A stretch of DNA of 64,000 bases from Amycolatopsis orientalis DSM 40040 = KCTC 9412 (GCF_000478275.1 NZ_ASJB01000009.1:62001-126000); one strand, 5' to 3'; shown: positions 8,420 through 18,773, counted from the stretch's first letter. Program-made: numbers and translations. The notes: generated by a model from the sequence alone, not told the origin.

Positions 8420-9597
8420 CGTTCCTTTACCTCGTGCTGCTCACCGCGTCGGCGGCGATGCTGGCCGCCGGGATCGCCGAGCAACGCAATCACTACCGGA
8501 ACCTGCACAGCATCCCGACTCGGGTGCTGGTCAACGGCATCCGCGGGAAGTCGTCGATCACCCGGCTCTGCGCGGGCGCGCTCCGCGGCGGCGGGCTGGT
8601 GACGACCGCGAAGACCACCGGCACCGCGGCCCGGTTCATCCACCCCGACGGCAGCGAAGAGCCAGTCTACCGCAAGTTCGGCATCGCCAACGTCGTCGAG
8701 CAGATCGGCATCGTGCGCCGCGCCGCCGCGTACCGGCCGGACGCGCTGGTGATCGAGTGCATGGCCGTGATGCCGGACCTCCAGGAGATCAACCAGAGCA
8801 AGCTGATCCGGTCCACCATCGGCGTGCTCTGCAACGTCCGCGAGGACCACCTCGCCGAGATGGGCCCGACGCTGGACGACGTGGCGCGCTCGCTGAGCCG
8901 CTCGATGCCGATCGGCGGGATCTGCCTCACCGCGGAGAAGGACCGGCTGGCGATCCTCCAGGAAGAGGCGGACAAGCGGAACTGCCGTCTGATCGCCGTC
9001 GACCCCGAAACCGTCACCGACGAGGAGATGCGCGGGTTCAGCTGGATCACGTTCAAGGAGAACGTCGCCATCGCGCTGGCCGTCGCCGACCTGCTCAAGG
9101 TCAACCGGCGGCTGGCGCTCGAAGGCATGTGGGCCGCACCGCCGGACCCCGGCGTCCTCCAGGTCCACCACTACCGCGCGGGACGGCGGAGGCTCCGCTT
9201 CGCGAACGTCTTCGCCGCGAACGACCCCGAATCGACACTGATGAACATCGACCAGCTCCGCGCGCAGGGCGCGATCGCCGATCCGCTCCACGTGATCATC
9301 AACTGCCGCCCCGACCGGGTCGAGCGCAACGGTCAGATGGGCGCGCTGATCCCGCGGATCGCCCCGGAACGGGTGGTGCTGATCGGCGACCCGACGCGCA
9401 GCGCGCGGAACGCGATCCCGAGCGAATGGCAGGACCGGGTCCTCGACCTCGGTGGCTCACGGCCACCCGAGGAGCTGCTGCGCAAGATCGTCGGCGGTAT
9501 CGACCGGCAGGCGTCGCTGGTCGCCATCGGCAACATCCACGGTCAAGGCGAACTCCTCATCGACGAACTCGCCAAACTGGAAGCGGTCGCCTCCTGA
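8416..9597 (+). CDS. pgsB: Poly-gamma-glutamate synthase subunit PgsB/CapB
   Basis: A 393-residue ATP-dependent amide ligase of the PgsB/CapB family, which in bacilli polymerises glutamate through gamma-carboxyl activation at the membrane. It starts with a short hydrophobic anchor (FLYLVLLTASAAMLAAGI), then the nucleotide-binding loop NGIRGKSSITR near residue 40, TAKTTGTAAR, VIECMAVMPDLQEIN near 115, NVREDHLAEMGPT and NCRPDRVERN, all family hallmarks. GTG start 8416 overlaps the preceding stop; its own TGA overlaps the ATG of pgsC (TGATG). Length fits the family (about 390). The polymer made here need not be polyglutamate; related ligases in actinobacteria are uncharacterised. Confidence 0.93.
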   Translation: MTFLYLVLLTASAAMLAAGIAEQRNHYRNLHSIPTRVLVNGIRGKSSITRLCAGALRGGGLVTTAKTTGTAARFIHPDGSEEPVYRKFGIANVVEQIGIVRRAAAYRPDALVIECMAVMPDLQEINQSKLIRSTIGVLCNVREDHLAEMGPTLDDVARSLSRSMPIGGICLTAEKDRLAILQEEADKRNCRLIAVDPETVTDEEMRGFSWITFKENVAIALAVADLLKVNRRLALEGMWAAPPDPGVLQVHHYRAGRRRLRFANVFAANDPESTLMNIDQLRAQGAIADPLHVIINCRPDRVERNGQMGALIPRIAPERVVLIGDPTRSARNAIPSEWQDRVLDLGGSRPPEELLRKIVGGIDRQASLVAIGNIHGQGELLIDELAKLEAVAS

Positions 9598-10079
9598 TGC
9601 TCACCACGTCCCTCTCTCCCGAGGTCGCCACCATCGGTCTCGCCATCGGGCTGCTGTTGTCGCTGGTCTGCTACCTGACCACGAACCTGTCACCCGGCGG
9701 CATGATCACCCCCGGCTGGATCGCCTTGACCATCGTCGAGGACTTCCGGCGGGCGGCGATCATCGTGCTGATGACCGCGCTGACCTACGCGGGCACGAAA
9801 GTCCTGCAGCGCGTGGTGATCCTGTACGGCAAAAGACTGTTCGCCGCGGTCGTGCTGCTCGGCGTCGTGCTGCAGACGACCTTGCTGCTCTTCCTCCAGG
9901 CCGACTTCCCGCTGTTGTTCGTGCACCAGACCCTGGGTTTTGTGGTGCCCGGCCTGGTGGCCTACCAGCTGGTCCGGCAACCCCCGGCGGCGACCGTCCT
10001 CGCCACCGGAGGGGTGAGCCTCGGCTGTTACGCGATCCTGATCAGCGGAGTGCTGGTCGGGCTGGTCCCCGAAGTGTGA
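9597..10079 (+). CDS. pgsC: Poly-gamma-glutamate synthase subunit PgsC/CapC
   Basis: A 160-residue integral membrane protein of the PgsC/CapC family, the membrane partner of PgsB. Typical segments are CYLTTNLSPGGMITPGWIAL, near residue 25-45, the helices AAIIVLMTALTYAG, LFAAVVLLGVVLQTTLLLFL and LGFVVPGLVAYQLVRQ, ending near GVLVGLVPEV. Family members are about 150 residues, so it is complete. The ATG overlaps the pgsB stop codon by one base, which implies coupled translation. No PgsA/CapA-type metallophosphatase gene and no pgsE follows; an NlpC/P60 gene follows after 8 nt. Confidence 0.93.
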   Translation: MLTTSLSPEVATIGLAIGLLLSLVCYLTTNLSPGGMITPGWIALTIVEDFRRAAIIVLMTALTYAGTKVLQRVVILYGKRLFAAVVLLGVVLQTTLLLFLQADFPLLFVHQTLGFVVPGLVAYQLVRQPPAATVLATGGVSLGCYAILISGVLVGLVPEV

Positions 10080-10087
10080 GGTCAGCG

Positions 10088-11092
10088 ATGCGCAGGGCGA
10101 TCCGGATCGGCGTACTGGCCGCGGTCATCGGCGTGTCCGGAACCGCCGCGGTCTACGTCGCGACGCAGGAAAAGCAGGACATCACCGCCATGTCGGCGTC
10201 CTTGGTCACGCCGGGTGCCGCGGCGACCGGCGAATATTCGTACGAGCGGCTCGCCGCCCCCGGCCGGACCATCGTGCGCGATTCCGCCGGAACCCAGCTG
10301 GCGTCCTTCACCGACGGCTCGCGCACGGTCATGCTGACCGGCCGGAGCCGGACCTTCACCGAACCGAAGTTCACCACGGTCACGGTCACCTCGTCGGCCT
10401 GGATCCGGTTCGCGCCGCAGGCATGGAAAGAGGGCGCGGAGAAGGAACCGTGGTTCCGCGACTGGCTGCCCAAGGCCGTCGGCGACACCTCGCCGGACCT
10501 TCTCGCCATCGCACTCCAGTACACCGACGGCTCGGCGCCTCAGATGGCCAAGAAGCTCCGGATAGGGGGCGACGCCAGCTTCGGTCCCGACAGCGCCGAA
10601 GGACGGCTTGAGAAGTCGGACTTCTACGACTACCTCGGCGTCGACTGGGATTTCCCCGACAAGCACGAAAAGGCGGAACCGGCACGGTTCGGTTCGCTCG
10701 ACTGCTCCGGTTTCGTGCGGATGGTCTACGGCTACCGCGCGGGCTACCCGATGCTCGGCAGCAACACGAAGGGGCCGGGACTACCGCGACGCGCCTGGGC
10801 GATGTCCGAACTCGGTCCCGGGACGCAAGTGATCGCGGACACCAAGAAGCAGGCCAGGGACTACTCGGCGCTGCAGCCCGGTGACATCCTCTTCTTCAAT
10901 CTGGAGCCGAATCTCGGGCCGCAGGTGTCGCACACCGGGATCTACCTCGGCATCGACGGCGACGGGAGGCGGCGGGTGCTGTCCAGCCGCAAGGTCGCCA
11001 ACGGGCCGACGTTCGGTGACGCCGGTGGCGTGTCGCTGATCGACGGCGAAGGCACCTACGCCAAGGCGTTCCGCGCCGCCAAACGACTCTGA
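10088..11092 (+). CDS. NlpC/P60-type (C40) hydrolase of the pgs operon
   Basis: A 334-residue exported protein. The N-terminus is a signal or anchor helix (MRRAIRIGVLAAVIGVSGTA). A middle region of about 170 residues is unassigned. The C-terminal NlpC/P60 domain carries the catalytic cysteine in SLDCSGFVRMVYGY near residue 205 and the histidine in QVSHTGIYLGIDGDG near 280, with PGDILFFN between them as in the family. C40 enzymes cut gamma-D-Glu amide bonds in peptidoglycan; gamma-glutamyl polymer release or trimming is a reasonable inference from the operon. The ATG lies 8 nt after the pgsC stop. A strong hairpin follows, marking the operon end. Confidence 0.9.
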   Translation: MRRAIRIGVLAAVIGVSGTAAVYVATQEKQDITAMSASLVTPGAAATGEYSYERLAAPGRTIVRDSAGTQLASFTDGSRTVMLTGRSRTFTEPKFTTVTVTSSAWIRFAPQAWKEGAEKEPWFRDWLPKAVGDTSPDLLAIALQYTDGSAPQMAKKLRIGGDASFGPDSAEGRLEKSDFYDYLGVDWDFPDKHEKAEPARFGSLDCSGFVRMVYGYRAGYPMLGSNTKGPGLPRRAWAMSELGPGTQVIADTKKQARDYSALQPGDILFFNLEPNLGPQVSHTGIYLGIDGDGRRRVLSSRKVANGPTFGDAGGVSLIDGEGTYAKAFRAAKRL

Positions 11093-11112
11093 AGCAGGCT
11101 TCCGGCAAAGAA

Positions 11113-11156
11113 GGGCTCCGAGACCGGCCGCCCCTCGCAAGCCGGTATCGGAGCCC
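11113..11156 (+). terminator. Hairpin terminator of the pgs operon
   Basis: Arms GGGCTCCGAGACCGG (11113-11127) and CCGGTATCGGAGCCC (11142-11156) pair at 14 of 15 positions around a 14-nt loop, 20 bp after the NlpC/P60 stop. No T-run follows, as is usual in high-GC actinobacteria. The remaining 190 bp to the ku stop holds no gene or RNA I could recognise. Confidence 0.75.
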
Positions 11157-11349
11157 CTACGGAAGGCTCGCCTCCCCGCGAGCCGACCGTGAGCACACTT
11201 GGCGAGGTTCGCGGGAAATCGGCTCGCCGGACCCCCAGTACCAGGCGATTCGTATCCCCGCGCGCTCGCCGCGCGATGGCATAACCATGCCCGGTCACCA
11301 TGGGGTCACGGCAGCGTGAAGACCCCCAACTCTCCCTGGGTAGAACTAC

Positions 11350-12222
11350 TCAACTGGTCTTGGCGCGTGATTTGGCCGACGACGAAGCCTTCTTCGCCCG
11401 CGTACGCGCCTCTCGCGCCTTACCTGCCGCTTCCTTGGCCTTCCCGACCGGAGCACGGTCGGCCTCGACCGCACTCTGCTGCAGCGCCGCCAGCAACCGC
11501 GTCACGCCCTCGGCCTGTTCGGCGGCGGTGGGCTGGAGGACGTCGTCACCGTCCAGCTTGGCCTGGATGAGCGCTTCCAGCGCCTCCCGGTAGCGGTCGG
11601 TGTAGCGCCCGGGTTCGAAGTCCTGGGTGAGATCCTCGATGAGCGAGACCGCGTTCCGCAGTTCCCCGCGCCGCAGGTCGACGTCTTCGTGGAGGAACGG
11701 GAAGTCGGGCCGCCGGATCTCGTCCGGCCACAGCATCGTCTCGAGCACGATCACCTGATCCCGCACGCGGAGCGCGCCCAGCGTCTCGCGCTGCCGCAGG
11801 GTCACCTTCACGATCGCGATCCGCCCGGACTGCTGCAGCGCCTCGCTCAGGAGTACGTACGGCTTGGTGCCCGCCGGCTCCGGTTCGAGGTAGTAGCTGC
11901 GCGCGAAGTACATCGAGTCGACCTGCTCGGCCGGGGTGAATCCGACGACGTCCATCGACTGGGTGGTCGGCGCGAGCAGCGACGCGAAGTCGCGGCTGGT
12001 CAGCAGAACGGTGTCACCACCGGGAAGGAGGTGTCCCTTGGCGATCTCGGCCGGGGGCACCTCGGCGCCGTCGACCTCGCAGACCCATTTCACCCGCACC
12101 CGGCCGCCGTCCGGCTCGTGCACCTGGTGGAGGGGGACGTTGTGCTCTTCGGTCGCGCTGTACGCCTTCACCGGGATGGCGTAGGTGCCGAATCCGATCG
12201 TGCCTCTCCACACCGCCCTCAT
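11350..12222 (-). CDS. ku: Non-homologous end-joining protein Ku
   Basis: Encodes a 290-residue bacterial Ku, a homodimeric ring that binds double-strand DNA ends and recruits ligase LigD. It opens MRAVWRGTIGFGTYAIPVK, the signature of the Ku fold, continues with LHQVHEPDGGRVRVKWVC, SMYFARSYYLEPEPAGTKPY near residue 120 and KVTLRQRETLGALRVRD, and ends in a basic Lys/Ala/Arg tail from about residue 255 that is typical of the C-terminal DNA-contact extension. The ATG at 12222 is chosen over the upstream ATG because GGAGG stands 6 nt before it and it gives the standard N-terminus. No ligD gene is in the window. Confidence 0.96.
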   Translation of the reverse strand: MRAVWRGTIGFGTYAIPVKAYSATEEHNVPLHQVHEPDGGRVRVKWVCEVDGAEVPPAEIAKGHLLPGGDTVLLTSRDFASLLAPTTQSMDVVGFTPAEQVDSMYFARSYYLEPEPAGTKPYVLLSEALQQSGRIAIVKVTLRQRETLGALRVRDQVIVLETMLWPDEIRRPDFPFLHEDVDLRRGELRNAVSLIEDLTQDFEPGRYTDRYREALEALIQAKLDGDDVLQPTAAEQAEGVTRLLAALQQSAVEADRAPVGKAKEAAGKAREARTRAKKASSSAKSRAKTS

Positions 12223-12272
12223 GGCCCACCTCCGCCTGATCAGCGTATCCACGCACCGAAGCGGCGGAACAG

Positions 12273-12665
12273 CTACAAACGGGTGTCAGGGGCCACTGAT
12301 TCGCTCACACATTCGAATGACGGGCCCGCTTCGGCGAGCGCGTCGGCCGAACAGCCGACAGCGGTGGCGGCCGCTCGGAGTACTTCCGCGACGACCTCGA
12401 CGTCGACCTCCCGGGCGGCGGCCAAGGTGCCTTCACCGCCCTCGTCGACCCGGCTCGCCAGGCCTTCGAGCGCGACGGCCAGCGCCTGCTGCCCGGCGAC
12501 GAGGTGCTCGACCACCTGGAGCAGTTCGGGCACGGTCGCGGCGGTGCCCGACGCGGTCAGGGAAGTGGCGAGGTCGTCCGCGCAGCTTCGGAGATGAGAG
12601 GCGACGACTGTCGGCGGCAGCGTGAGCCGCTGCGGTCCCGGCGGGTTCTGCTCGTGTCCCAGCAC
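12273..12665 (-). CDS. Hypothetical small Ala-rich protein
   Basis: A 130-residue soluble helical protein of unknown function. It has no membrane segment and is rich in Ala, Val, Leu and Glu, with AATVPELLQVVEHLVAGQQA and LAAAREVDVEVVAEVLRAAA suggesting an all-helical, possibly dimerising fold. The GTG at 12665 follows GGAGGGGTGAGCGC, which favours it over the earlier ATG at 12704. It lies 51 bp upstream of ku in the same orientation and may share its transcript. No family recognised. Confidence 0.6.
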   Translation of the reverse strand: MLGHEQNPPGPQRLTLPPTVVASHLRSCADDLATSLTASGTAATVPELLQVVEHLVAGQQALAVALEGLASRVDEGGEGTLAAAREVDVEVVAEVLRAAATAVGCSADALAEAGPSFECVSESVAPDTRL

Positions 12666-12750
12666 GCGCTCACCCCTCCGGATCCTTCGGTCCCGACGGC
12701 GCACATCCTGCCACCGCTACCCTCCGCGACCCGCGCGACACCCCGGTCCA

Positions 12751-12805
12751 GCGCGTGAAGGACTCCTTCCCTCTGCTGAGCCGAGGGAAGGAGTCCTTCA
12801 CGCGC
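12751..12805. terminator. Long perfect hairpin, family B copy 1
   Basis: Perfect 23-bp arms at 12751-12773 and 12783-12805 (core GTGAAGGACTCCTTCC) around the 9-nt loop TGCTGAGCC, 8 bp after the glnD stop. It is placed to end transcription of amt-glnB-glnD. Related hairpins lie at 18635, 18691 and 49294. Confidence 0.8.
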
Positions 12806-12812
12806 GGCCAGG

Positions 12813-15128
12813 TCAGGAAGCGGCGGCCAGCAACGCGGCTTCGATCTTCGACCGCCAGGCCTGGTCGACCCTGCCTGTCCGCGGAGCGACGGCGAACGAG
12901 TCGACGACGGCACCACCGAGCGTGGCCACCTTCGCCCAGCGCACCTCGGCCTCACACCGCCGCAGCGCGCCCGCGACCCGGTACAGCAGCCCGATCCGGT
13001 TCGCGGCCCGCAGTTCGACCACGACCGTGTCCTGCCCGCTGGTCTCGTCGTCGAACCAGATCACCTTCGCCCCGGCAGACGGGGTCCCGTCCCCGCCGTA
13101 GTCCCGTTCCTTCGCCGCGAGCCGCTGCGTGAGCGGCAGCGTCCCGGCCACCGCCCGCGCGAACTGCTCGCGCAGCAAGGTGACGTCGGGCAGCGAGCCG
13201 AACTTCGGCGACGCCGTGAACACCCCCGCCCGTCCCCCGTCGTGCCCGCGCAGCACCGCCGCGTGGACCTCCAGGGAGTTCAGCGCGAGCACGCCGGCGG
13301 CGGGGGCCAGCAGTTCCGCGCGCGCCGGGACCGCGAGCACCACGGTCACGACCTTGCCCGCGGCGGTGATCCGTACCTCGCCACGGCCGGAAGCCACGGC
13401 CTCGGCGACGAGTTCCCGTTGTTCGGCGCCCATCGGCTCCGGCGGCACGAAACCCTTGCCGTGCAACGCCTCCTCGCAACCGGACACGAGTTCGGCGAGC
13501 AACCTGGCCTTCCAGTCGGTCCACACGCCAGGACCGGTGGCCAGTGAATCGGCCGTCGTCAGGGCGTGCAGCAGCTCCAGCAGGACCAGGTTGTCGTCGA
13601 GGGTCTTCGTCACCCGCTGGATCGTGGCCGGATCGCTGATGTCCCGCCGCGTCGCGGTGTGCGGCAGCAACAGGTGATGCCGCACCATCGCCGCCACCAG
13701 CGCCGAATCGGCTTCCGGCAGCCCGAGCCGGGCGGCCACCTGGGCACTGATCTTCGCGCCGAGTTCGGAATGGTCCGCGTCTCGGCCCTTGCCGATGTCG
13801 TGCAGCAGCGCGCCGATCAGCAGCAGGTCCGGCCGCGAAACGGTGGTCGTCAGTTTCGACGCCTCCACCGCGGCCCGCACGAGATGCCGGTCGACGGTCC
13901 ACGAATGCACCGGCGACCTCGGCGGGAGATCGCGCACCGAACCCCATTCGGGGAACAGCCGCGCCCACAGTCCGGTCCGGTCGAGCGCCTCGACGGCGTC
14001 GATCAGCCCCTCGCCCGCGCCGAGCAGCTCCACCAGCGCCTTGAGGGCGTCGGCGGGCCACGGCGCGCGCAGTTCCGGCGCCGTCTCGGCGAGCGCGCGG
14101 AGGGTCCCGTGCGCGATGGGCTTCCGGATCCGGGCCGACGCCGCGGCGACCCGCAGCAGCAGCGCCGGATCCTTGGCGGGAACCGCGTCCCGCGCCAGCG
14201 CGACCTCGTTCCCGTGCAGGACGACGCCTTCGTCGAGCGGTGTCCGCGACGGACGGCGGCCGAACCGCGCCTTCGGTGGTTCCACAGTGGACCGAAGCGC
14301 CACGTCGACCGCGTAGGCGATCGTCCGTCCCGCGCCGGAAAGCTTGCGCGCCAAGGTGAACCGGTCGCCGAACCCGAGTTCACCGGCCACCGTCTCGGCT
14401 TCCGGCGCGCTGAGGATGTCCCGCTCCCGGCGCAGTTCACGCCGGAGTTCCGTCCGGACGTCGAGCAGCAGCCCCTTGGCCGCCAGCAATTCCTCGCCGG
14501 GCCTCGCGGTCAGCTGCGCCGCGGCCATCGCCTCAAGGACGGCGAAGTCGCGAAGCCCGCCTCGGCCGTGCTTGAGATCCGGTTCGGCGGACTGCGCGAT
14601 CTCGCCACTGCGGGCCCAGCGCTGACGCACCGCGTCCGACAGCTCGCCGACCCGTTTCCTGGCCGTCCGCCGCCACTGGTCCCGTGCCGCGGCCGCCAGT
14701 CGGGCGGTGATGTCGGCGTCCCCGGCGATATGCCGGATGTCGAGCAGTCCCATCGCGGTCCGCAGGTCCTCGGACGCCACCTTCAGCGCCTCACCCGGCG
14801 TGCGGACCGAGTGGTCGAGGCCGATCTTGGCGTCCCACAACGGGTACCAGATCGCGTCGGCGATCTTGCCGACCTCGCCGTTGCCGTTGTGCAGCAACAG
14901 CAGGTCGAGGTCGGAGAAGGGCACCAGTTCACTGCGCCCCAGGCCGCCGACAGCGGCCAGCGCGACACCGGGATCGGCGGTGTCGACGCCGGCCGCCGCG
15001 GCGCCCTTGCCCAACCAGAATTCGTAGAGGTCGACCAGGGCCGCCCGCAACGCGGCCGACCCCAGCCTCCCGTGCCTGCCCTCGAGCAATCGCTCGGTGG
15101 CCTTGACCAGCTCACCCCCGTCGGCCAT
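12813..15128 (-). CDS. glnD: Bifunctional [protein-PII] uridylyl/adenylyltransferase GlnD
   Basis: A 771-residue nitrogen-status sensor that modifies and demodifies PII. The nucleotidyltransferase motif GGLGRSELVPFSDLDLLLLH lies near residue 62-81. The HD hydrolase motif LLHDIGKGRDADHSE is near 428 with MVRHHLLLPH further on. Two ACT-like glutamine-sensing regions are near 600 (VLAVPARAELLAPAAGVL) and 705 (VVELRAANRIGLLYRVAG). In actinobacteria GlnD adenylylates rather than uridylylates PII; which applies here cannot be read from sequence. ATG start 9 bp after the glnB stop; last gene of amt-glnB-glnD. A family B hairpin follows. Confidence 0.97.
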   Translation of the reverse strand: MADGGELVKATERLLEGRHGRLGSAALRAALVDLYEFWLGKGAAAAGVDTADPGVALAAVGGLGRSELVPFSDLDLLLLHNGNGEVGKIADAIWYPLWDAKIGLDHSVRTPGEALKVASEDLRTAMGLLDIRHIAGDADITARLAAAARDQWRRTARKRVGELSDAVRQRWARSGEIAQSAEPDLKHGRGGLRDFAVLEAMAAAQLTARPGEELLAAKGLLLDVRTELRRELRRERDILSAPEAETVAGELGFGDRFTLARKLSGAGRTIAYAVDVALRSTVEPPKARFGRRPSRTPLDEGVVLHGNEVALARDAVPAKDPALLLRVAAASARIRKPIAHGTLRALAETAPELRAPWPADALKALVELLGAGEGLIDAVEALDRTGLWARLFPEWGSVRDLPPRSPVHSWTVDRHLVRAAVEASKLTTTVSRPDLLLIGALLHDIGKGRDADHSELGAKISAQVAARLGLPEADSALVAAMVRHHLLLPHTATRRDISDPATIQRVTKTLDDNLVLLELLHALTTADSLATGPGVWTDWKARLLAELVSGCEEALHGKGFVPPEPMGAEQRELVAEAVASGRGEVRITAAGKVVTVVLAVPARAELLAPAAGVLALNSLEVHAAVLRGHDGGRAGVFTASPKFGSLPDVTLLREQFARAVAGTLPLTQRLAAKERDYGGDGTPSAGAKVIWFDDETSGQDTVVVELRAANRIGLLYRVAGALRRCEAEVRWAKVATLGGAVVDSFAVAPRTGRVDQAWRSKIEAALLAAAS

Positions 15129-15137
15129 CCGTGACGC

Positions 15138-16867
<1,730 letters not shown>

Positions 16868-16941
16868 AATCTTCCTCCCGTGCCTGGGGTGTACTGCGCA
16901 GGAATTTTTGGTCGGCGGTGTTTCCTCGAACGGCGATTCAG

Positions 16942-16989
16942 GTTTCACCCGCGTGAACTGTCGGTGCGCCGTTGTTACGTCCAGGTTTC
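16942..16989 (-). promoter_or_regulatory. Candidate GlnR boxes upstream of amt
   Basis: Read on the minus strand, GAAAC-n6-GTAAC occupies 16989-16974 and TTCAC-n6-GAAAC occupies 16957-16942. Both follow the actinobacterial GlnR pattern gTnAC-n6-GaAAC with the 11-nt half-site period, and both lie within 125 bp of the amt start. A weaker GTAAC is at 17014-17018. The first site is in reversed half-site order, so exact register is uncertain. Confidence 0.65.
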
Positions 16990-17042
16990 CGGAGACCTGG
17001 TGCGTTCTGTCCGGTTACGAAACGTCGTGGTCGAATATCCCC

Positions 17043-17903
17043 ATGAACACGCCCGGCCCCGGTAATGACCCACTGCCACCGGAGATCGTCCGATCACTGC
17101 GGTGCTCGGTCTGCGGTGCCCCGGTCGGCTCAACCGGCCGCACGGTGCGTTGCGCCCACGGTCACTCGTTCGACGTAGCGAAGCAGGGTTACGTCAACCT
17201 CCTGCACGCGCGCATCCCGGCCGGCACGGCGGACACCGCACCGATGGTCGCCGCTCGCGTCGACCTCCTCTCTTCGGGCGTCTATCTCCCCCTCGCCGAC
17301 GCGCTCGCGAAGGTGGCTTCGGAACACGTCGAGGGCGGGCTGATCATCGACGCCGGCGCGGGTACGGGGTACTACCTCGCGCACGTGCTCGACGCCGTCC
17401 CCGCCGCGTACGGACTGGCGCTCGACGTCTCCGCCGTCGCCCTGCGCCGGGCCGCTCGCGCGCACACGCGCGCGGGCGCGGCCGTGTGGAACCTGTGGGA
17501 GCCCTGGCCGGTGGCCAACTCGAGCGCCTCGCTGGTCCTCAACGTCTTCGCACCTCGTAATGCGGCACAGTTCCGTCGCGTCCTGACCGCGGACGGGCTG
17601 CTGGTCGTCGCGACGCCGAATCCCGGGCACCTCGGTGAACTCGGCGATCTGGTGATCTCCGTCGACGGCGGCAAGGACGCGCGGCTGGAGGAGACCCTCG
17701 GCGAACGCTTCAGCAGGGTGGAGCGGCGCGAAGTCACCCAGCGGGTGACGTTGTCGCCCGCGCAGATCCGCCAGGTCGTCGAGATGGGCCCGAGCGCGCA
17801 TCACCTCCACCGCGACGGACGCCGCGAACGCCTCGACGCCGTCACCCGATCGGTGGACGTCACCACCTCGTTCAGCGTCACGCTGTACCGGCCGGTGCCC
17901 TGA
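17043..17903 (+). CDS. RlmA-type 23S rRNA (guanine-N1) methyltransferase
   Basis: A 286-residue S-adenosylmethionine-dependent methyltransferase of the RlmA/TlrB family, which methylates G745 or G748 of 23S rRNA. The N-terminal zinc site is LRCSVCGAPV with VRCAHGHSFDVAKQGYVNLL (residues about 18-58), the hallmark of the family; the SAM-binding motif IIDAGAGTGYYLAHV is near 103. TlrB-type enzymes give tylosin-class resistance, RlmA-type ones are housekeeping; the sequence alone does not decide. ATG 17043 is the first codon giving the family start, with little ribosome-site signal, perhaps leaderless. Its TGA overlaps the next ATG. Confidence 0.88.
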   Translation: MNTPGPGNDPLPPEIVRSLRCSVCGAPVGSTGRTVRCAHGHSFDVAKQGYVNLLHARIPAGTADTAPMVAARVDLLSSGVYLPLADALAKVASEHVEGGLIIDAGAGTGYYLAHVLDAVPAAYGLALDVSAVALRRAARAHTRAGAAVWNLWEPWPVANSSASLVLNVFAPRNAAQFRRVLTADGLLVVATPNPGHLGELGDLVISVDGGKDARLEETLGERFSRVERREVTQRVTLSPAQIRQVVEMGPSAHHLHRDGRRERLDAVTRSVDVTTSFSVTLYRPVP

Positions 17904-18520
17904 TGGAGGCACCCGCGACCCTGCTCGCCGACGCCGCCTGGGTCAGCGCCCGCATCGGCGGCGCCGCGAAACTCTACGGCTGCTCGCGGCCCGAGGTACT
18001 CGGCACGATCTGGTGGTACTCGCTGTCTTCGGTGCTGGTCGCCCCCTCGGTGGAGTCCCTCGTGCGCGACGGCGAACCACTGGACCCGTCACTCGACGCG
18101 GTCACCATCGACCTCGTGCCGGACGGCCGCTTCACCGGCGCCCGGTCGTCCCGCGTCCTTCGCGGCGGCCTCGCCGAACTCGGCGCGGCGTTCGCGGGGA
18201 CACTGGGCACCGCGATCGGCACCATCGCGGCCGTCACCGGGGCGAATCCGCGGGCGCTGGGCGCGATCGCGACGGATTCGATCGGCAACCGCCTGCTGTG
18301 GACCGGCGACACCGACCGAGCGGTCGCGCTGGCGGGGCCGCTCGTGGCCGCGATCGGCCTCGGGATGCCGGAACCGCGGTTCTCCCGGGTCGGGCGGAAC
18401 ACCGTGGTGCGCCGCGCTTCCTGCTGCCTGATCTACGAGGCGGGGAATCCGAAGTGCACCAGCTGCCCGCGGCAGACTCCGGAGGAACGGGACCGTCGCC
18501 TTCGGGCGGCCCTCGGATAG
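17903..18520 (+). CDS. FhuF-like (2Fe-2S) iron-siderophore reductase family protein
   Basis: A 205-residue cytoplasmic protein ending in RRASCCLIYEAGNPKCTSCP, the CC-x10-C-x2-C pattern that binds the unusual [2Fe-2S] centre of FhuF-type ferric-siderophore reductases. The N-terminal 170 residues are Ala/Leu-rich, matching the weakly conserved FhuF N-domain. The ATG overlaps the methyltransferase stop (TGATG), so both are expressed together, although no functional link is apparent. No siderophore uptake genes are near. Family assignment rests mainly on the cysteine motif. Confidence 0.85.
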   Translation: MEAPATLLADAAWVSARIGGAAKLYGCSRPEVLGTIWWYSLSSVLVAPSVESLVRDGEPLDPSLDAVTIDLVPDGRFTGARSSRVLRGGLAELGAAFAGTLGTAIGTIAAVTGANPRALGAIATDSIGNRLLWTGDTDRAVALAGPLVAAIGLGMPEPRFSRVGRNTVVRRASCCLIYEAGNPKCTSCPRQTPEERDRRLRAALG

Positions 18521-18634
18521 TCCTCGTGAGCGATGGCGGTTATCGAGGGATAACCCAACGTCTCAAGCGCGGCGCTCGCGACTCGATGATCGCCACATGT
18601 GGCACATCAGTGCCAGCAGTCACCACAGCTGCGC

Positions 18635-18681
18635 GTGAAGGCCCCCTTCCCTCGGCTCAGCCGAGGAAACTCGACCTTCAC
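18635..18681. repeat. Decayed hairpin, family B
   Basis: Left arm GTGAAGGCCCCCTTCCCTCG begins at 18635; the right arm (18659-18681) still pairs at AGCCGAGG and CCTTCAC but the middle reads AAACTCGA instead of the expected complement. The loop GGCTCAGCC matches other family B loops. A mutated copy next to the intact one at 18691. Confidence 0.65.
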
Positions 18682-18690
18682 ACCTTGCCC

Positions 18691-18747
18691 AGTACATGAA
18701 GGACCCCTTCCTTGCGCCAGGCACAAGGAAGGGGTCCTTCATGTACT
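18691..18747. repeat. Long perfect hairpin, family B
   Basis: Perfect 24-bp arms at 18691-18714 and 18724-18747 (core ATGAAGGACCCCTTCCTTG) around a 9-nt loop CGCCAGGCA. It lies 26 bp past the restored stop of the broken LuxR gene and could terminate both it and the FhuF-like gene, which converge here. Confidence 0.8.
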
Positions 18748-18773
18748 CACGCGGGCCCAAGTCACCTGCGCGC

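Noticed and set aside
11157..11349. tRNA or small RNA between the pgs operon and ku
   Set aside because: A GGTTCG-like stretch and minor inverted repeats exist, but no cloverleaf or acceptor pairing could be formed.
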